Source: CAIQJJ01 sp964606085 (GTDB taxonomy: Bacteria > Chloroflexota > Anaerolineae > Anaerolineales > UBA4823). From it: a stretch of 52,595 bases of DNA. The stretch lies in contig CAZSFD010000031.1 of the NCBI GenBank assembly GCA_964606085.1, forward strand, positions 1-52,595, written 5' to 3'. Positions 27,199-33,734 of this stretch are shown one piece after another (positions within the stretch are counted from its first letter, which is position 1; each line of letters opens with the position of its first letter). The notes beneath the pieces are model-generated. The model worked only from the letters and a program-made list of their open reading frames with translations. It was not told the origin of the DNA and made no database searches. A program made the position numbers and the translations under genes.

Positions 27199-27933
27199 TT
27201 AAATCGCCTGCCACACCTGATACACCCCCAAATTCCCCGTTTCCCCATCCGAATAAAACGTCTCACATACCTGAAAACCCGCTGTTTCGGCCAGGCTGGC
27301 CAGTTCACCCACGCTGAAGTGGTGAACGTAGCGGTAGCCGCTTCCCCCGCCACGCCAATCGAGCAGGTAATCGTCGGCATCCACATCGGCTGCGCTCAGG
27401 CCCACCGCATCCCAGGGTTGGATGCGGGCCGCCAGACGCGGGCTGTTGAGGAATTGCCAGTTCGAGTGGATAAAATGCCCGCCGGGGGCCAGTAGCGCCC
27501 GCACCTGGGCAAGCAACTGCGCACGCAGCGCCTCGCCGGGGATGTGATGGAGGACGGCGAAGGCGGTGATGAGTGGCAGGGGGCAGGGGGCAAGCGGCAG
27601 GTTGGCAAGGGTGGTTACGATTTGTCGAGGCCAGGTGGGGGAGGTGAGATCGGCAGCGAGGAAGAGTCCGCCGGGCGAATCGGCCTCGTCGAGTAAGCCA
27701 GTGCTGAAATCTACCCCCACATATTGGCCCTGCCACCCCTGGCGATGCAGTTGACGCGCCAACTCGCCGTTACCGCAGCCCAGATCGAGCAGGCAGCCAG
27801 CGGGCGGCAGTATCGCCATCACCCGGCGCACCCCTGGCTGGATGCGCTGGCGCGTGGCCGAAAATTGGACAGAAAAGGTCTGGTAGAATTGATGGTTGAT
27901 TTCAAGTAAACGCTGAGCAATTTCTGGTTGCAT
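27199..27933 (-). CDS. Class I SAM-dependent methyltransferase, Trm9-like
   Basis: This 244-residue protein has SAM motif I LLDLGCGNGELA (about 48-59), an acidic motif II end (VGVDFS), the DLTS motif and a post-I AFAVLHHIP segment. The N-terminus (FYQTFSVQFSATRQRIQPG) resembles the start of Trm9/ALKBH8-type tRNA methyltransferases, which methylate the carboxymethyl group on wobble uridine. The neighbouring divergent gene encodes Elp3, which makes that carboxymethyl group, so a role in forming mcm5U34 is attractive. That role is inferred from neighbourhood and weak similarity; another small-molecule or RNA substrate is possible. The ATG at 27933 is 63 bases from the Elp3 ATG. Confidence 0.72.
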   Translation of the reverse strand: MQPEIAQRLLEINHQFYQTFSVQFSATRQRIQPGVRRVMAILPPAGCLLDLGCGNGELARQLHRQGWQGQYVGVDFSTGLLDEADSPGGLFLAADLTSPTWPRQIVTTLANLPLAPCPLPLITAFAVLHHIPGEALRAQLLAQVRALLAPGGHFIHSNWQFLNSPRLAARIQPWDAVGLSAADVDADDYLLDWRGGGSGYRYVHHFSVGELASLAETAGFQVCETFYSDGETGNLGVYQVWQAI

Positions 27934-27960
27934 GGCGCAATTATAGGCGAGAAAAGTGAT

Positions 27961-27990
27961 CGGTATTCGATATTGGTTATTCGAATACCG
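27961..27990. promoter_or_regulatory. Inverted repeat in the divergent methyltransferase/Elp3 promoter
   Basis: CGGTATTCGA and TCGAATACCG form a perfect 10-base inverted repeat around a 10-base AT-rich centre. It lies in the 63 bases between the two divergent starts and ends 6 bases before the Elp3 ATG. It could be an operator for both genes or an RNA hairpin in the short Elp3 leader. Confidence 0.45.
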
Positions 27991-27996
27991 CCCCCC

Positions 27997-29610
27997 ATGA
28001 GCAAAGAAACCTGGCTGGCCGCCCGCCAGCATACCCCCGCTGAACTGGCCGTGGCTGCCGAGGCCCTGGCCGCCGTGCGCGATGGCATGAACGTAGACGT
28101 TGCCCTGCGCCATTTTCGCCTGCCCGATGGCAGTTACATGCCCAAGCACCTGCTGGTGGCCGCCTACAAACAACTGACCGAATCCAACGCCTGGCCGTCC
28201 AACCCGGCGCTGTTGGCCCGCATCCGCCTCAAGCCGGTGCGCACGCTTTCTGGCGTCACCACCGTCACGGTGCTGACCAAGCCCTACCCCTGCTCGGCGC
28301 ACTGCATTTTCTGCCCCACCGACGAACGCATGCCCAAAAGCTACCTGCCCGACGAACCCGGCGCACGCCGCGGGCTGGATCACGCCTACGACCCCTACGC
28401 ACAGGTGGCCTCGCGCTTGCAGGCGCTCGCCGACGTGGGCCATCCCACCGACAAAGTGGAACTGCTCATCCTGGGCGGTACATGGAGCTGCTATCGGCGC
28501 GACTATCAAGAATGGTTCATCCGACGCTGCTTCGAGGCGATGAATGGCCTGCCTTCAGAAGAAGCAGAAAAGGCCCTGCCCGCCCTTCACCTCGCCAATG
28601 AAACCGCACCGCACCGCAATGTGGGCCTGGTCATCGAAACCCGCCCCGATGAAATCACCCCTGCCGAAATCCACTGGCTGCGTCAACTGGGCGTGACCAA
28701 AGTGCAAATGGGGGCGCAATCGCTCGATGACCGCATCCTGGCCCTCAACCAACGCGGCCACACCGTCGCCGAGACCCACCGCGCCGTCGCCCTGCTGCGC
28801 GCCGCCGGCTTCAAAATTGTCTTACACTGGATGCCCAATTTACTGGGAGCCACGCCGCAATCGGATCGAGAAGATTTCCCCCGTCTGTGGCGCGACCTCT
28901 GCCCCGATGAGATCAAAATCTACCCCACCCAACTGCTCGCCAACGCCGAACTGTACGCCTATTGGCTGCGCGGCGAATACACCCCCTACACCACCCAGGA
29001 ACTGATTGACCTGATCGCCGACATCAAACCCGGCATCCCGCGTTACTGCCGCGTCAACCGCGTCATCCGCGACATCCCCTCCACCGAAGTCGTCGAAGGC
29101 AACAAGCGCACCAGCCTGCGGCAAGATGTACAGGCTGAAATGGCGCGCCGCGGCACGCACTGCCAGTGCATCCGCTGCCGCGAGGTGCGCGGCAAGGGCG
29201 TGACCGTGGATGAACTGCGCCTGGATGACCTGGTGTACGCGGCGGGCGGGGCCGAGGAGCATTTCCTTTCATTCGTCACGCCGCAAGACCGCATCGCCGG
29301 GTTTTTGCGCCTGTCGCTGCCAGGGGCAAACGCCCCATCCACGGGCCTGGCTGACCTGGAAGATGGCGACAAAGCGGCCATCATCCGCGAAGTCCACGTC
29401 TACGGCCAATCGCTGGAGATCGGCAGCGAGGGTGGGCGCGGCGCAGCCCAGCACGCCGGGCTGGGCACACAACTGCTGGCACACGCCGAGACAATCGCCC
29501 GCCAGCACGGATACATTCGCATGGCCGTCATCGCCGCCGTTGGCACGCGGCAATACTACCTGCAACGCGGCTTCAGGCGCGGCGAGTGCTACCTGGTGAA
29601 AGACCTATGA
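27997..29610 (+). CDS. elp3: Elp3-family tRNA uridine(34) acetyltransferase/radical SAM
   Basis: This 537-residue protein has an N-terminal helical region, then a radical SAM core with the cluster ligands C99, C103 and C106 (CSAHCIFC, Cx3Cx2C). This is followed by GGTWSCY and KVQMGAQSLDD, typical of Elp3. The C-terminal GNAT domain has IREVHVYGQSLEIG and HAGLGTQLL, the acetyl-CoA-binding loop. Elp3 uses acetyl-CoA and SAM radical chemistry to make carboxymethyluridine at the tRNA wobble position; archaeal and some bacterial enzymes act without other Elongator subunits. The ATG at 27997 fits the family N-terminus, though no ribosome-binding site is clear. It overlaps the next gene by ATGA. Confidence 0.93.
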   Translation: MSKETWLAARQHTPAELAVAAEALAAVRDGMNVDVALRHFRLPDGSYMPKHLLVAAYKQLTESNAWPSNPALLARIRLKPVRTLSGVTTVTVLTKPYPCSAHCIFCPTDERMPKSYLPDEPGARRGLDHAYDPYAQVASRLQALADVGHPTDKVELLILGGTWSCYRRDYQEWFIRRCFEAMNGLPSEEAEKALPALHLANETAPHRNVGLVIETRPDEITPAEIHWLRQLGVTKVQMGAQSLDDRILALNQRGHTVAETHRAVALLRAAGFKIVLHWMPNLLGATPQSDREDFPRLWRDLCPDEIKIYPTQLLANAELYAYWLRGEYTPYTTQELIDLIADIKPGIPRYCRVNRVIRDIPSTEVVEGNKRTSLRQDVQAEMARRGTHCQCIRCREVRGKGVTVDELRLDDLVYAAGGAEEHFLSFVTPQDRIAGFLRLSLPGANAPSTGLADLEDGDKAAIIREVHVYGQSLEIGSEGGRGAAQHAGLGTQLLAHAETIARQHGYIRMAVIAAVGTRQYYLQRGFRRGECYLVKDL

Positions 29611-30449
29611 CCACACCTTCGCCCCTGCGCCGTCTGGCCGCCACCCTCGGCTGGACACGTCACAGCTTTTACATTTTCAGCGCCTTCGTGCTGGTGTGTG
29701 GGCTAATCATCTACGTGTGGTGGCCGCTGGCCGAGGAAGTGCTGGCCTACATAGACTGGAGCGGCCCATGGTGGCTGTATTTCGATTGGCTGCTGGTGGG
29801 CATCTGGCTGGTCATGTCACTGCTGATCATGGCCGGGGCCCATTTGCGCGTGGATGCCAAAATCGTCTTCGTGGGCGCGGTGGGCGGGCTGGTGATCGAA
29901 GCCTGGGGCACACAGACCAACCTGTGGCACTACTACACCGCCGAACGCCCACCACTGTGGATCATCCCCGCCTGGCCCATCGCCGCCCTCTCCACCGACC
30001 GGCTGGTGCGCATCGTCAACCGGGTTCTCGCCGCGTTCGGGCGAACGCCGTTCGGACGAACGCCGTTCGCCCCGACAGGCGGAACGTACAGCACAATCTC
30101 CTATTGGCTTCTCTTCATCCCTTTCCTCGTCCTCATGCTGATCTTCATCGCCCCCACGCTGGATAAATCGTTCACCTGGGCAGCGTTGATGATTTGCCTC
30201 GTCTTGATTTTCACCCCCAACGATCAGCGCCTGGCGGTCATCACCTTCCTGGCGGGTTCAGGCCTGGGCTACTTCCTGGAGCTATGGGGCACCACCCGCC
30301 AATGCTGGACCTACTACACCCTGCAAACGCCGCCGCTCTTCGCCGTCCTCGCCCACGGCATGGCTGCTGTCGCCTTCTGGCGCACCACCCTCATCATTGA
30401 TCACCTCCTCGCCCGCATCCGCCCAATTCTCCACACGCCCAATCCCTAA
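29607..30449 (+). CDS. Integral membrane protein with internal duplication
   Basis: This 280-residue protein has about seven hydrophobic segments. The two halves share a motif: EAWGTQTNLWHYYTAERPPL (around residue 99) and ELWGTTRQCWTYYTLQTPPL (around residue 229). This suggests an ancient duplication, somewhat like the repeated E-x-G...W-x-Y pattern of lycopene cyclase-type domains; I do not claim that function. A short repeat FGRTPFGRTPF lies in the loop between the halves and comes from a duplicated gttcgg-acgaacgcc unit. The start overlaps the Elp3 stop, so the two are co-transcribed. Role unknown. Confidence 0.75.
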   Translation: MTTPSPLRRLAATLGWTRHSFYIFSAFVLVCGLIIYVWWPLAEEVLAYIDWSGPWWLYFDWLLVGIWLVMSLLIMAGAHLRVDAKIVFVGAVGGLVIEAWGTQTNLWHYYTAERPPLWIIPAWPIAALSTDRLVRIVNRVLAAFGRTPFGRTPFAPTGGTYSTISYWLLFIPFLVLMLIFIAPTLDKSFTWAALMICLVLIFTPNDQRLAVITFLAGSGLGYFLELWGTTRQCWTYYTLQTPPLFAVLAHGMAAVAFWRTTLIIDHLLARIRPILHTPNP

Positions 30450-30472
30450 ATCAGCCAATCCATCAATCCCCA

Positions 30473-30898
30473 ATGGCCTTCTCCTCCCCTCCCAACCCCC
30501 AGGCCTTCAATGCCCTGGTGTGGGACATCGTCCGCCAGGTGCCTGCCGGGCGTGTGACCACCTACGGGCAGATCGGGGCGATGATCCCCACGCCCGACGG
30601 CATGAATTTGCGCGACTACGAAACCTTCGCGGCCCGCTGGGTGGGCGGCGCGCTGGCCCACTGCCCCGCAGATGTCCCCTGGCAGCGCGTGATCAACGCC
30701 CAGGGCAAGATCAGCCTGCGGCGCGGCAGTGATGAACAACGGGCGCTGCTGAACATCGAGGGCGTCATCTTCGACGACCACGACCGGGTAGATTTCAACC
30801 GTTTCGGCTGGAATGGGCCGCCCGGCGAATGGCTGAATGCCCACGGTCTGGTGGCACCTCCGCCGCTGGGCAAGCCAATGCAGCCTGCATTGTTTTAA
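30473..30898 (+). CDS. Alkyltransferase-like protein (ATL)
   Basis: This 141-residue protein has the MGMT DNA-binding fold: GRVTTYGQIGAM, the arginine-finger region, and VPWQRVINAQGKIS. The position of the alkyl-accepting cysteine in PCHRV is tryptophan here (W70, PWQRV), so it cannot repair by alkyl transfer. ATL proteins instead bind O6-alkylguanine and recruit nucleotide excision repair. It has an extra loop (about 40-58, PTPDGMNLRDYETF) between the first two helices. It is followed at once by a strong terminator, and the preceding membrane protein ends 23 bases upstream. Confidence 0.9.
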   Translation: MAFSSPPNPQAFNALVWDIVRQVPAGRVTTYGQIGAMIPTPDGMNLRDYETFAARWVGGALAHCPADVPWQRVINAQGKISLRRGSDEQRALLNIEGVIFDDHDRVDFNRFGWNGPPGEWLNAHGLVAPPPLGKPMQPALF

Positions 30899-30901
30899 AA
30901 T

Positions 30902-30932
30902 AAAAACTGGCGGTTCTCAACCGCCAGTTTTT
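30902..30932. terminator. Bidirectional terminator between ATL and mtaB
   Basis: A perfect 14-base-pair stem (AAAAACTGGCGGTT with its complement) surrounds the loop CTC. It has A-runs and T-runs on both sides, so it can serve both the rightward ATL gene and the leftward mtaB gene. Confidence 0.9.
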
Positions 30933-30939
30933 CGTCAGG

Positions 30940-32334
30940 CTATAAGCCATATTCGGCCACCCGGATTTTGCCAGGGTCGAGGGTGGGCAGCATGGCCGCC
31001 GTCAGCGCGGCTTCATCTTCGGGCAGTTCATCCGCCTGGTGGGAGAGTTTATCGAGCCAGCGGATTTCGATTTTGCTGAGGGGGAACTTGCCGGCCGCGT
31101 GGGCCTGGCGTAACTCGGCCAACGTGGATAGGGCGGCGCGGCGTGTGCGCCGGTAAGCCGTGGGTTCGGCGACGATCTCTGCTGCCAGCTTCAGCACCAC
31201 ATCGGGCCTCAGCACATACGCCTGGGGGTCAAAACGGGCATCCGATTCGACCCACCAATCGCGCAGCAAGCGGGCGGCCTCATCACCGCTGGCCGCGGCC
31301 ACATTCATCAACCGCGTGGCATAAACCAGTTGCTCCAGCGAGACCGTGGGGGCCATGGCGCTCAACAGGCGCACATTGTTGACCGATTCATTGCTCCACA
31401 GATCAGGCACAGCTTTGGCGATATTGCCAATCGGCGAAAGGTGAGCGCAGGCGGCCTCGGCGCCTTCGAGCGTGATCGGGCAGCCCGTGATCGCCTTGAT
31501 GTAGGGGCCTTCATAGGCGCAGTCTTTGTTCGGCCCCACCGCCCCGCACTCGAAGGCCACCAGCGAACGCGCCACGCTCATCACCCGGATCACCGCCGCC
31601 CACACGCGCGGGATCGAGCGCTGTTCGGCCAGCACCATGGCCGTGTTGGCAAAGCCGCACGCCGAGTCACCGGCCGGCAGCGCCCCCAACCGCTCCCCAA
31701 TGGCCGCAATGCGCCGCCAAATGAACTGCATATCCCGCGCGCCCAGCACACCCAACGCAAATGCGGAGGCCGCCAGGTCGCCATTCAAAATGGCCTCGTC
31801 GTGAATTTCCTTGCCCCCGGTCGATTCGACCGAAAGGAAATCCGCCCCGGCCTGGGCGCATAGCTCGAACGAACGGAACATCGTCTCGACGAAGCCGCCC
31901 TCGGCATCAGAACGCATGATCGGCGGGCGGGCGAACTCGCGAATGTCGTTGGGCGTGACCCGCAGGCCCACTTTCAAGCCCTGTTCGGCCTGCGCCCGGT
32001 CGAGCGCCTGGCGCAAAATATGGGTCACTTCTGCGCCCCATTCGGGCTGGAGCGTCAGGTCGGGCAGCAGTTCGAATTCGACCACCAGGCCGGGAGCGTG
32101 TAATTCCACGGCCCGTTGCGTTGCCTCGGTGATCATTTGCGTGTATTCGCGGCGCACCTCGGGCATGGTTTCAGCGTTGACGAGCATCCCTGGCAGGGTG
32201 AAGTTCAGTTCGGGGTAGACCTCTCCACCGCCAATGGTCAGGCCATTGGCAAGCATCACCGGATGGGTCGTACGTCCACACAGGAATTGTTCGAGCGACT
32301 GAATGGCAAGCGCAGAATAGGTGGTGGCAGACAT
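30940..32334 (-). CDS. mtaB: Methanol:corrinoid methyltransferase, MtaB-type
   Basis: This 464-residue protein starts at 32334 with AAGGAG 9 bases upstream; the ATG 21 bases earlier contains that site and is not used. Motifs match MtaB: DFLSVESTGGKE, GDSACGFANTAM, and FECGAVGPNKDC. The zinc ligands expected from MtaB structures correspond to E170, C226 and C272. MtaB moves the methyl group of methanol onto a corrinoid protein. The corrinoid protein gene is not adjacent. Two LacI-type operators overlap its promoter, and an MtaA-type gene with the same operator is upstream. Substrate could be another methylated compound; methanol is the family's known one. Confidence 0.88.
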   Translation of the reverse strand: MSATTYSALAIQSLEQFLCGRTTHPVMLANGLTIGGGEVYPELNFTLPGMLVNAETMPEVRREYTQMITEATQRAVELHAPGLVVEFELLPDLTLQPEWGAEVTHILRQALDRAQAEQGLKVGLRVTPNDIREFARPPIMRSDAEGGFVETMFRSFELCAQAGADFLSVESTGGKEIHDEAILNGDLAASAFALGVLGARDMQFIWRRIAAIGERLGALPAGDSACGFANTAMVLAEQRSIPRVWAAVIRVMSVARSLVAFECGAVGPNKDCAYEGPYIKAITGCPITLEGAEAACAHLSPIGNIAKAVPDLWSNESVNNVRLLSAMAPTVSLEQLVYATRLMNVAAASGDEAARLLRDWWVESDARFDPQAYVLRPDVVLKLAAEIVAEPTAYRRTRRAALSTLAELRQAHAAGKFPLSKIEIRWLDKLSHQADELPEDEAALTAAMLPTLDPGKIRVAEYGL

Positions 32335-32368
32335 GGCTGGAAACTCCTTGGGCAATTGGATAGAGATA

Positions 32369-32390
32369 AAATTGACAACGTTGTCAATTT
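32369..32390. promoter_or_regulatory. LacI-type operator 1 of mtaB
   Basis: Perfect 22-base palindrome with half-site AAATTGACAAC and a central CG step, typical of LacI/GalR regulators. It lies 35 bases before the mtaB start and just downstream of the proposed -10 box, where a bound repressor would block initiation. Its centre is 32 bases from that of operator 2, about three helical turns. Confidence 0.85.
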
Positions 32391-32391
32391 G

Positions 32392-32419
32392 AGTTTATCA
32401 GAAATGACAACGTTGTCAA
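32392..32419 (-). promoter_or_regulatory. mtaB promoter with LacI-type operator 2
   Basis: On the minus strand, -35 TTGACA (32414-32419) and -10 TAAACT (32392-32397) are 16 bases apart. The -35 box is inside a second palindrome, TGACAAC/GTTGTCA, at 32405-32418. The same arrangement, with the same -35, spacing and -10, is found before the mtaA-type gene. Confidence 0.75.
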
Positions 32420-32422
32420 TGG

Positions 32423-32470
32423 CCGATAGAAAACAGGGCGGTGAAAACTCACCGCCCTGTTTTCTATCGG
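32423..32470. terminator. Long perfect hairpin after the mtaA-type gene
   Basis: A perfect 22-base-pair stem with a 4-base loop begins 28 bases after the mtaA-type stop. Its arms carry internal AAAA/TTTT runs (GATAGAAAACAGG) but no long terminal T-run. It probably ends mtaA transcription and insulates it from the mtaB promoter immediately downstream. Confidence 0.8.
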
Positions 32471-32498
32471 CAAACTGCGTATCCGTTGCCTGCCGGGG

Positions 32499-33497
32499 CT
32501 AGTTGGCCGAGCGGGCGGTTTCGACGAAGGCGCGGATATTTTCGAGCGGTGTGCCGGGCGGCAGGTCGCAGCCGGAGGAAAGGAAGTAGTGGGCGTAGGG
32601 CCGCGTTGCTTCAAGCAGCGCGGCTGTTTTGTGGTGGATGCTATCGGGCGTTCCGTTCAAAAAGACATCTGCCGGGTCGAGGTTGCCCGCCAAAACCGCT
32701 TGCCCCTGCACTTCTGCCAGCGCGGCGGGCAAATCCATCGGCGCGCCGAAGTGGTAAATCTCAGCGCCCGATGCGAGGACTTTGGGCAGGTGCGGCAGCT
32801 TGGCGCCGCAGTTGTGCAAGATGAGCGTGAAATCGGGCGTTTGCGTGGCTTCGACAATCTGGCGCACATAGGGCGCAGAGAAGCGCCCCAGGCCGCGCGG
32901 CGAGAGCAGCCCGGCCGCCGGTTCAGCCATGATCACGCCCGCGGCGCCCAACTGGCGAAAAGCCAGGATGTAGTCAATCAAGAAGGGAGTCACCTTATCG
33001 AGCAGGGTTTGCAGCAGGTCGGGGTCTGCGGCGCTGCTTTCGAGGGCTTCTGAGACGCCGAAAATGCGCCCGGCCAGCGAGAAGGGGCCAATCACGCCGG
33101 GCAGGGCTGGCACGCGGCGGTCTTTGCCCGCCGCGACCAGGGTGCGGGTGGTTTCCAGGTAAACGTCGGTGCGTCCAGCGCCAACTTCCGGCGTGGGCAG
33201 GGCTTCGATTTCAGCCAGCGACTCGGCGCGGCGTCCGATGACCGTTGGCACATCATCATCGGCCACGCGAATTTGGCAGCCAAAGCATTCCGCTTCGACG
33301 GACAGGTCCATGCAGGTCAGCAAGGCCGAGGTTTGCAGGTGTTCTTGCAGGGCCAGGGCGGCTTCGGACTGAACGGCGGCATCGGAGATGGCCTGGCGGA
33401 CATTGCCGCCGATGATTTTCAATCCGCCATAGACGCCGATGGGGATAACCAGGCGTTGGGGGCTGTGGAGTATGTTATGTGTAAGATGGGTAAACAT
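32499..33497 (-). CDS. MtaA/CmuA-type methylcobamide methyltransferase (uroporphyrinogen decarboxylase family)
   Basis: This 332-residue protein has the uroporphyrinogen decarboxylase-like barrel of MtaA/MtbA/CmuA. It also has the zinc-thiol signature of that branch: H228-x-C230 (ILHNCGAK) and C310 (SSGCDLPPGTP). This separates it from HemE, which lacks those residues. Such enzymes move methyl groups between a corrinoid protein and a thiol or other acceptor. The ATG at 33497 fits the family N-terminus, with a weak GAAAG-rich ribosome-binding site. It shares an operator and promoter design with mtaB, which supports a common pathway. The acceptor is unknown; bacteria of this type usually use tetrahydrofolate. 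Confidence 0.82.
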   Translation of the reverse strand: MFTHLTHNILHSPQRLVIPIGVYGGLKIIGGNVRQAISDAAVQSEAALALQEHLQTSALLTCMDLSVEAECFGCQIRVADDDVPTVIGRRAESLAEIEALPTPEVGAGRTDVYLETTRTLVAAGKDRRVPALPGVIGPFSLAGRIFGVSEALESSAADPDLLQTLLDKVTPFLIDYILAFRQLGAAGVIMAEPAAGLLSPRGLGRFSAPYVRQIVEATQTPDFTLILHNCGAKLPHLPKVLASGAEIYHFGAPMDLPAALAEVQGQAVLAGNLDPADVFLNGTPDSIHHKTAALLEATRPYAHYFLSSGCDLPPGTPLENIRAFVETARSAN

Positions 33498-33543
33498 GCG
33501 CTTTCTTTCGGGGACTGATGGGGAGTGGAGACGATTGCAGCGA

Positions 33544-33571
33544 AGTTTACCAGGGTTGACAACGTTGTCAA
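33544..33571 (-). promoter_or_regulatory. Promoter and LacI-type operator of the mtaA-type gene
   Basis: TTGACAAC/GTTGTCAA at 33556-33571 is a perfect 16-base palindrome with a central CG step. Its minus-strand TTGACA (33566-33571) serves as the -35 box and is followed after 16 bases by TAAACT (33544-33549). This matches the mtaB promoter, so one LacI-family regulator probably controls both. No such regulator gene is in the window. Confidence 0.8.
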
Positions 33572-33586
33572 TTGTGACTTTTGTCA

Positions 33587-33671
33587 CCTGCGACCAATGC
33601 CACCTGCGACATCGGTCGCCTGCGACATCGGTCGCCTGCGACATCGGTCGCCTGCGACATCGGTCGCCTGC
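33587..33671. repeat. Tandem repeat of a 16-base unit
   Basis: Four identical copies of CCTGCGACATCGGTCG at 33603-33666 are preceded by one degenerate copy (33587-33602) and followed by a 5-base partial copy. The array lies between the mtaA-type promoter and the dnaK terminator. Each unit holds a small imperfect palindrome (CGAC-ATCG-GTCG). There are no spacers, so it is not a CRISPR array. Confidence 0.9.
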
Positions 33672-33678
33672 AAACAGA

Positions 33679-33709
33679 AAAAGCCGCCGGTCGAAAACCG
33701 GCGGCTTTT
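33679..33709 (-). terminator. Intrinsic terminator of dnaK
   Basis: AAAAGCCGCCGGT pairs with ACCGGCGGCTTTT around a 5-base loop. On the minus strand the stem ends in a T-run, 26 bases after the dnaK stop. It also works in the plus direction. Confidence 0.85.
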
Positions 33710-33734
33710 GCGCTTTTGTTGGCCGTTGGGCGCG

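Noticed and set aside
27934..28509. N-terminal extension of the Trm9-like methyltransferase to 436 residues
   Set aside because: The extension overlaps Elp3 on the other strand and has no domain features; the 244-residue form is a complete methyltransferase.
32499..33497. HemE uroporphyrinogen decarboxylase
   Set aside because: The H-x-C and later Cys zinc-thiol motif belong to the MtaA/CmuA branch, and the operator is shared with mtaB.
33587..33671. Short exact repeats that could be taken for a CRISPR array
   Set aside because: Units are 16 bases and directly adjacent, with no spacers and no cas genes nearby.
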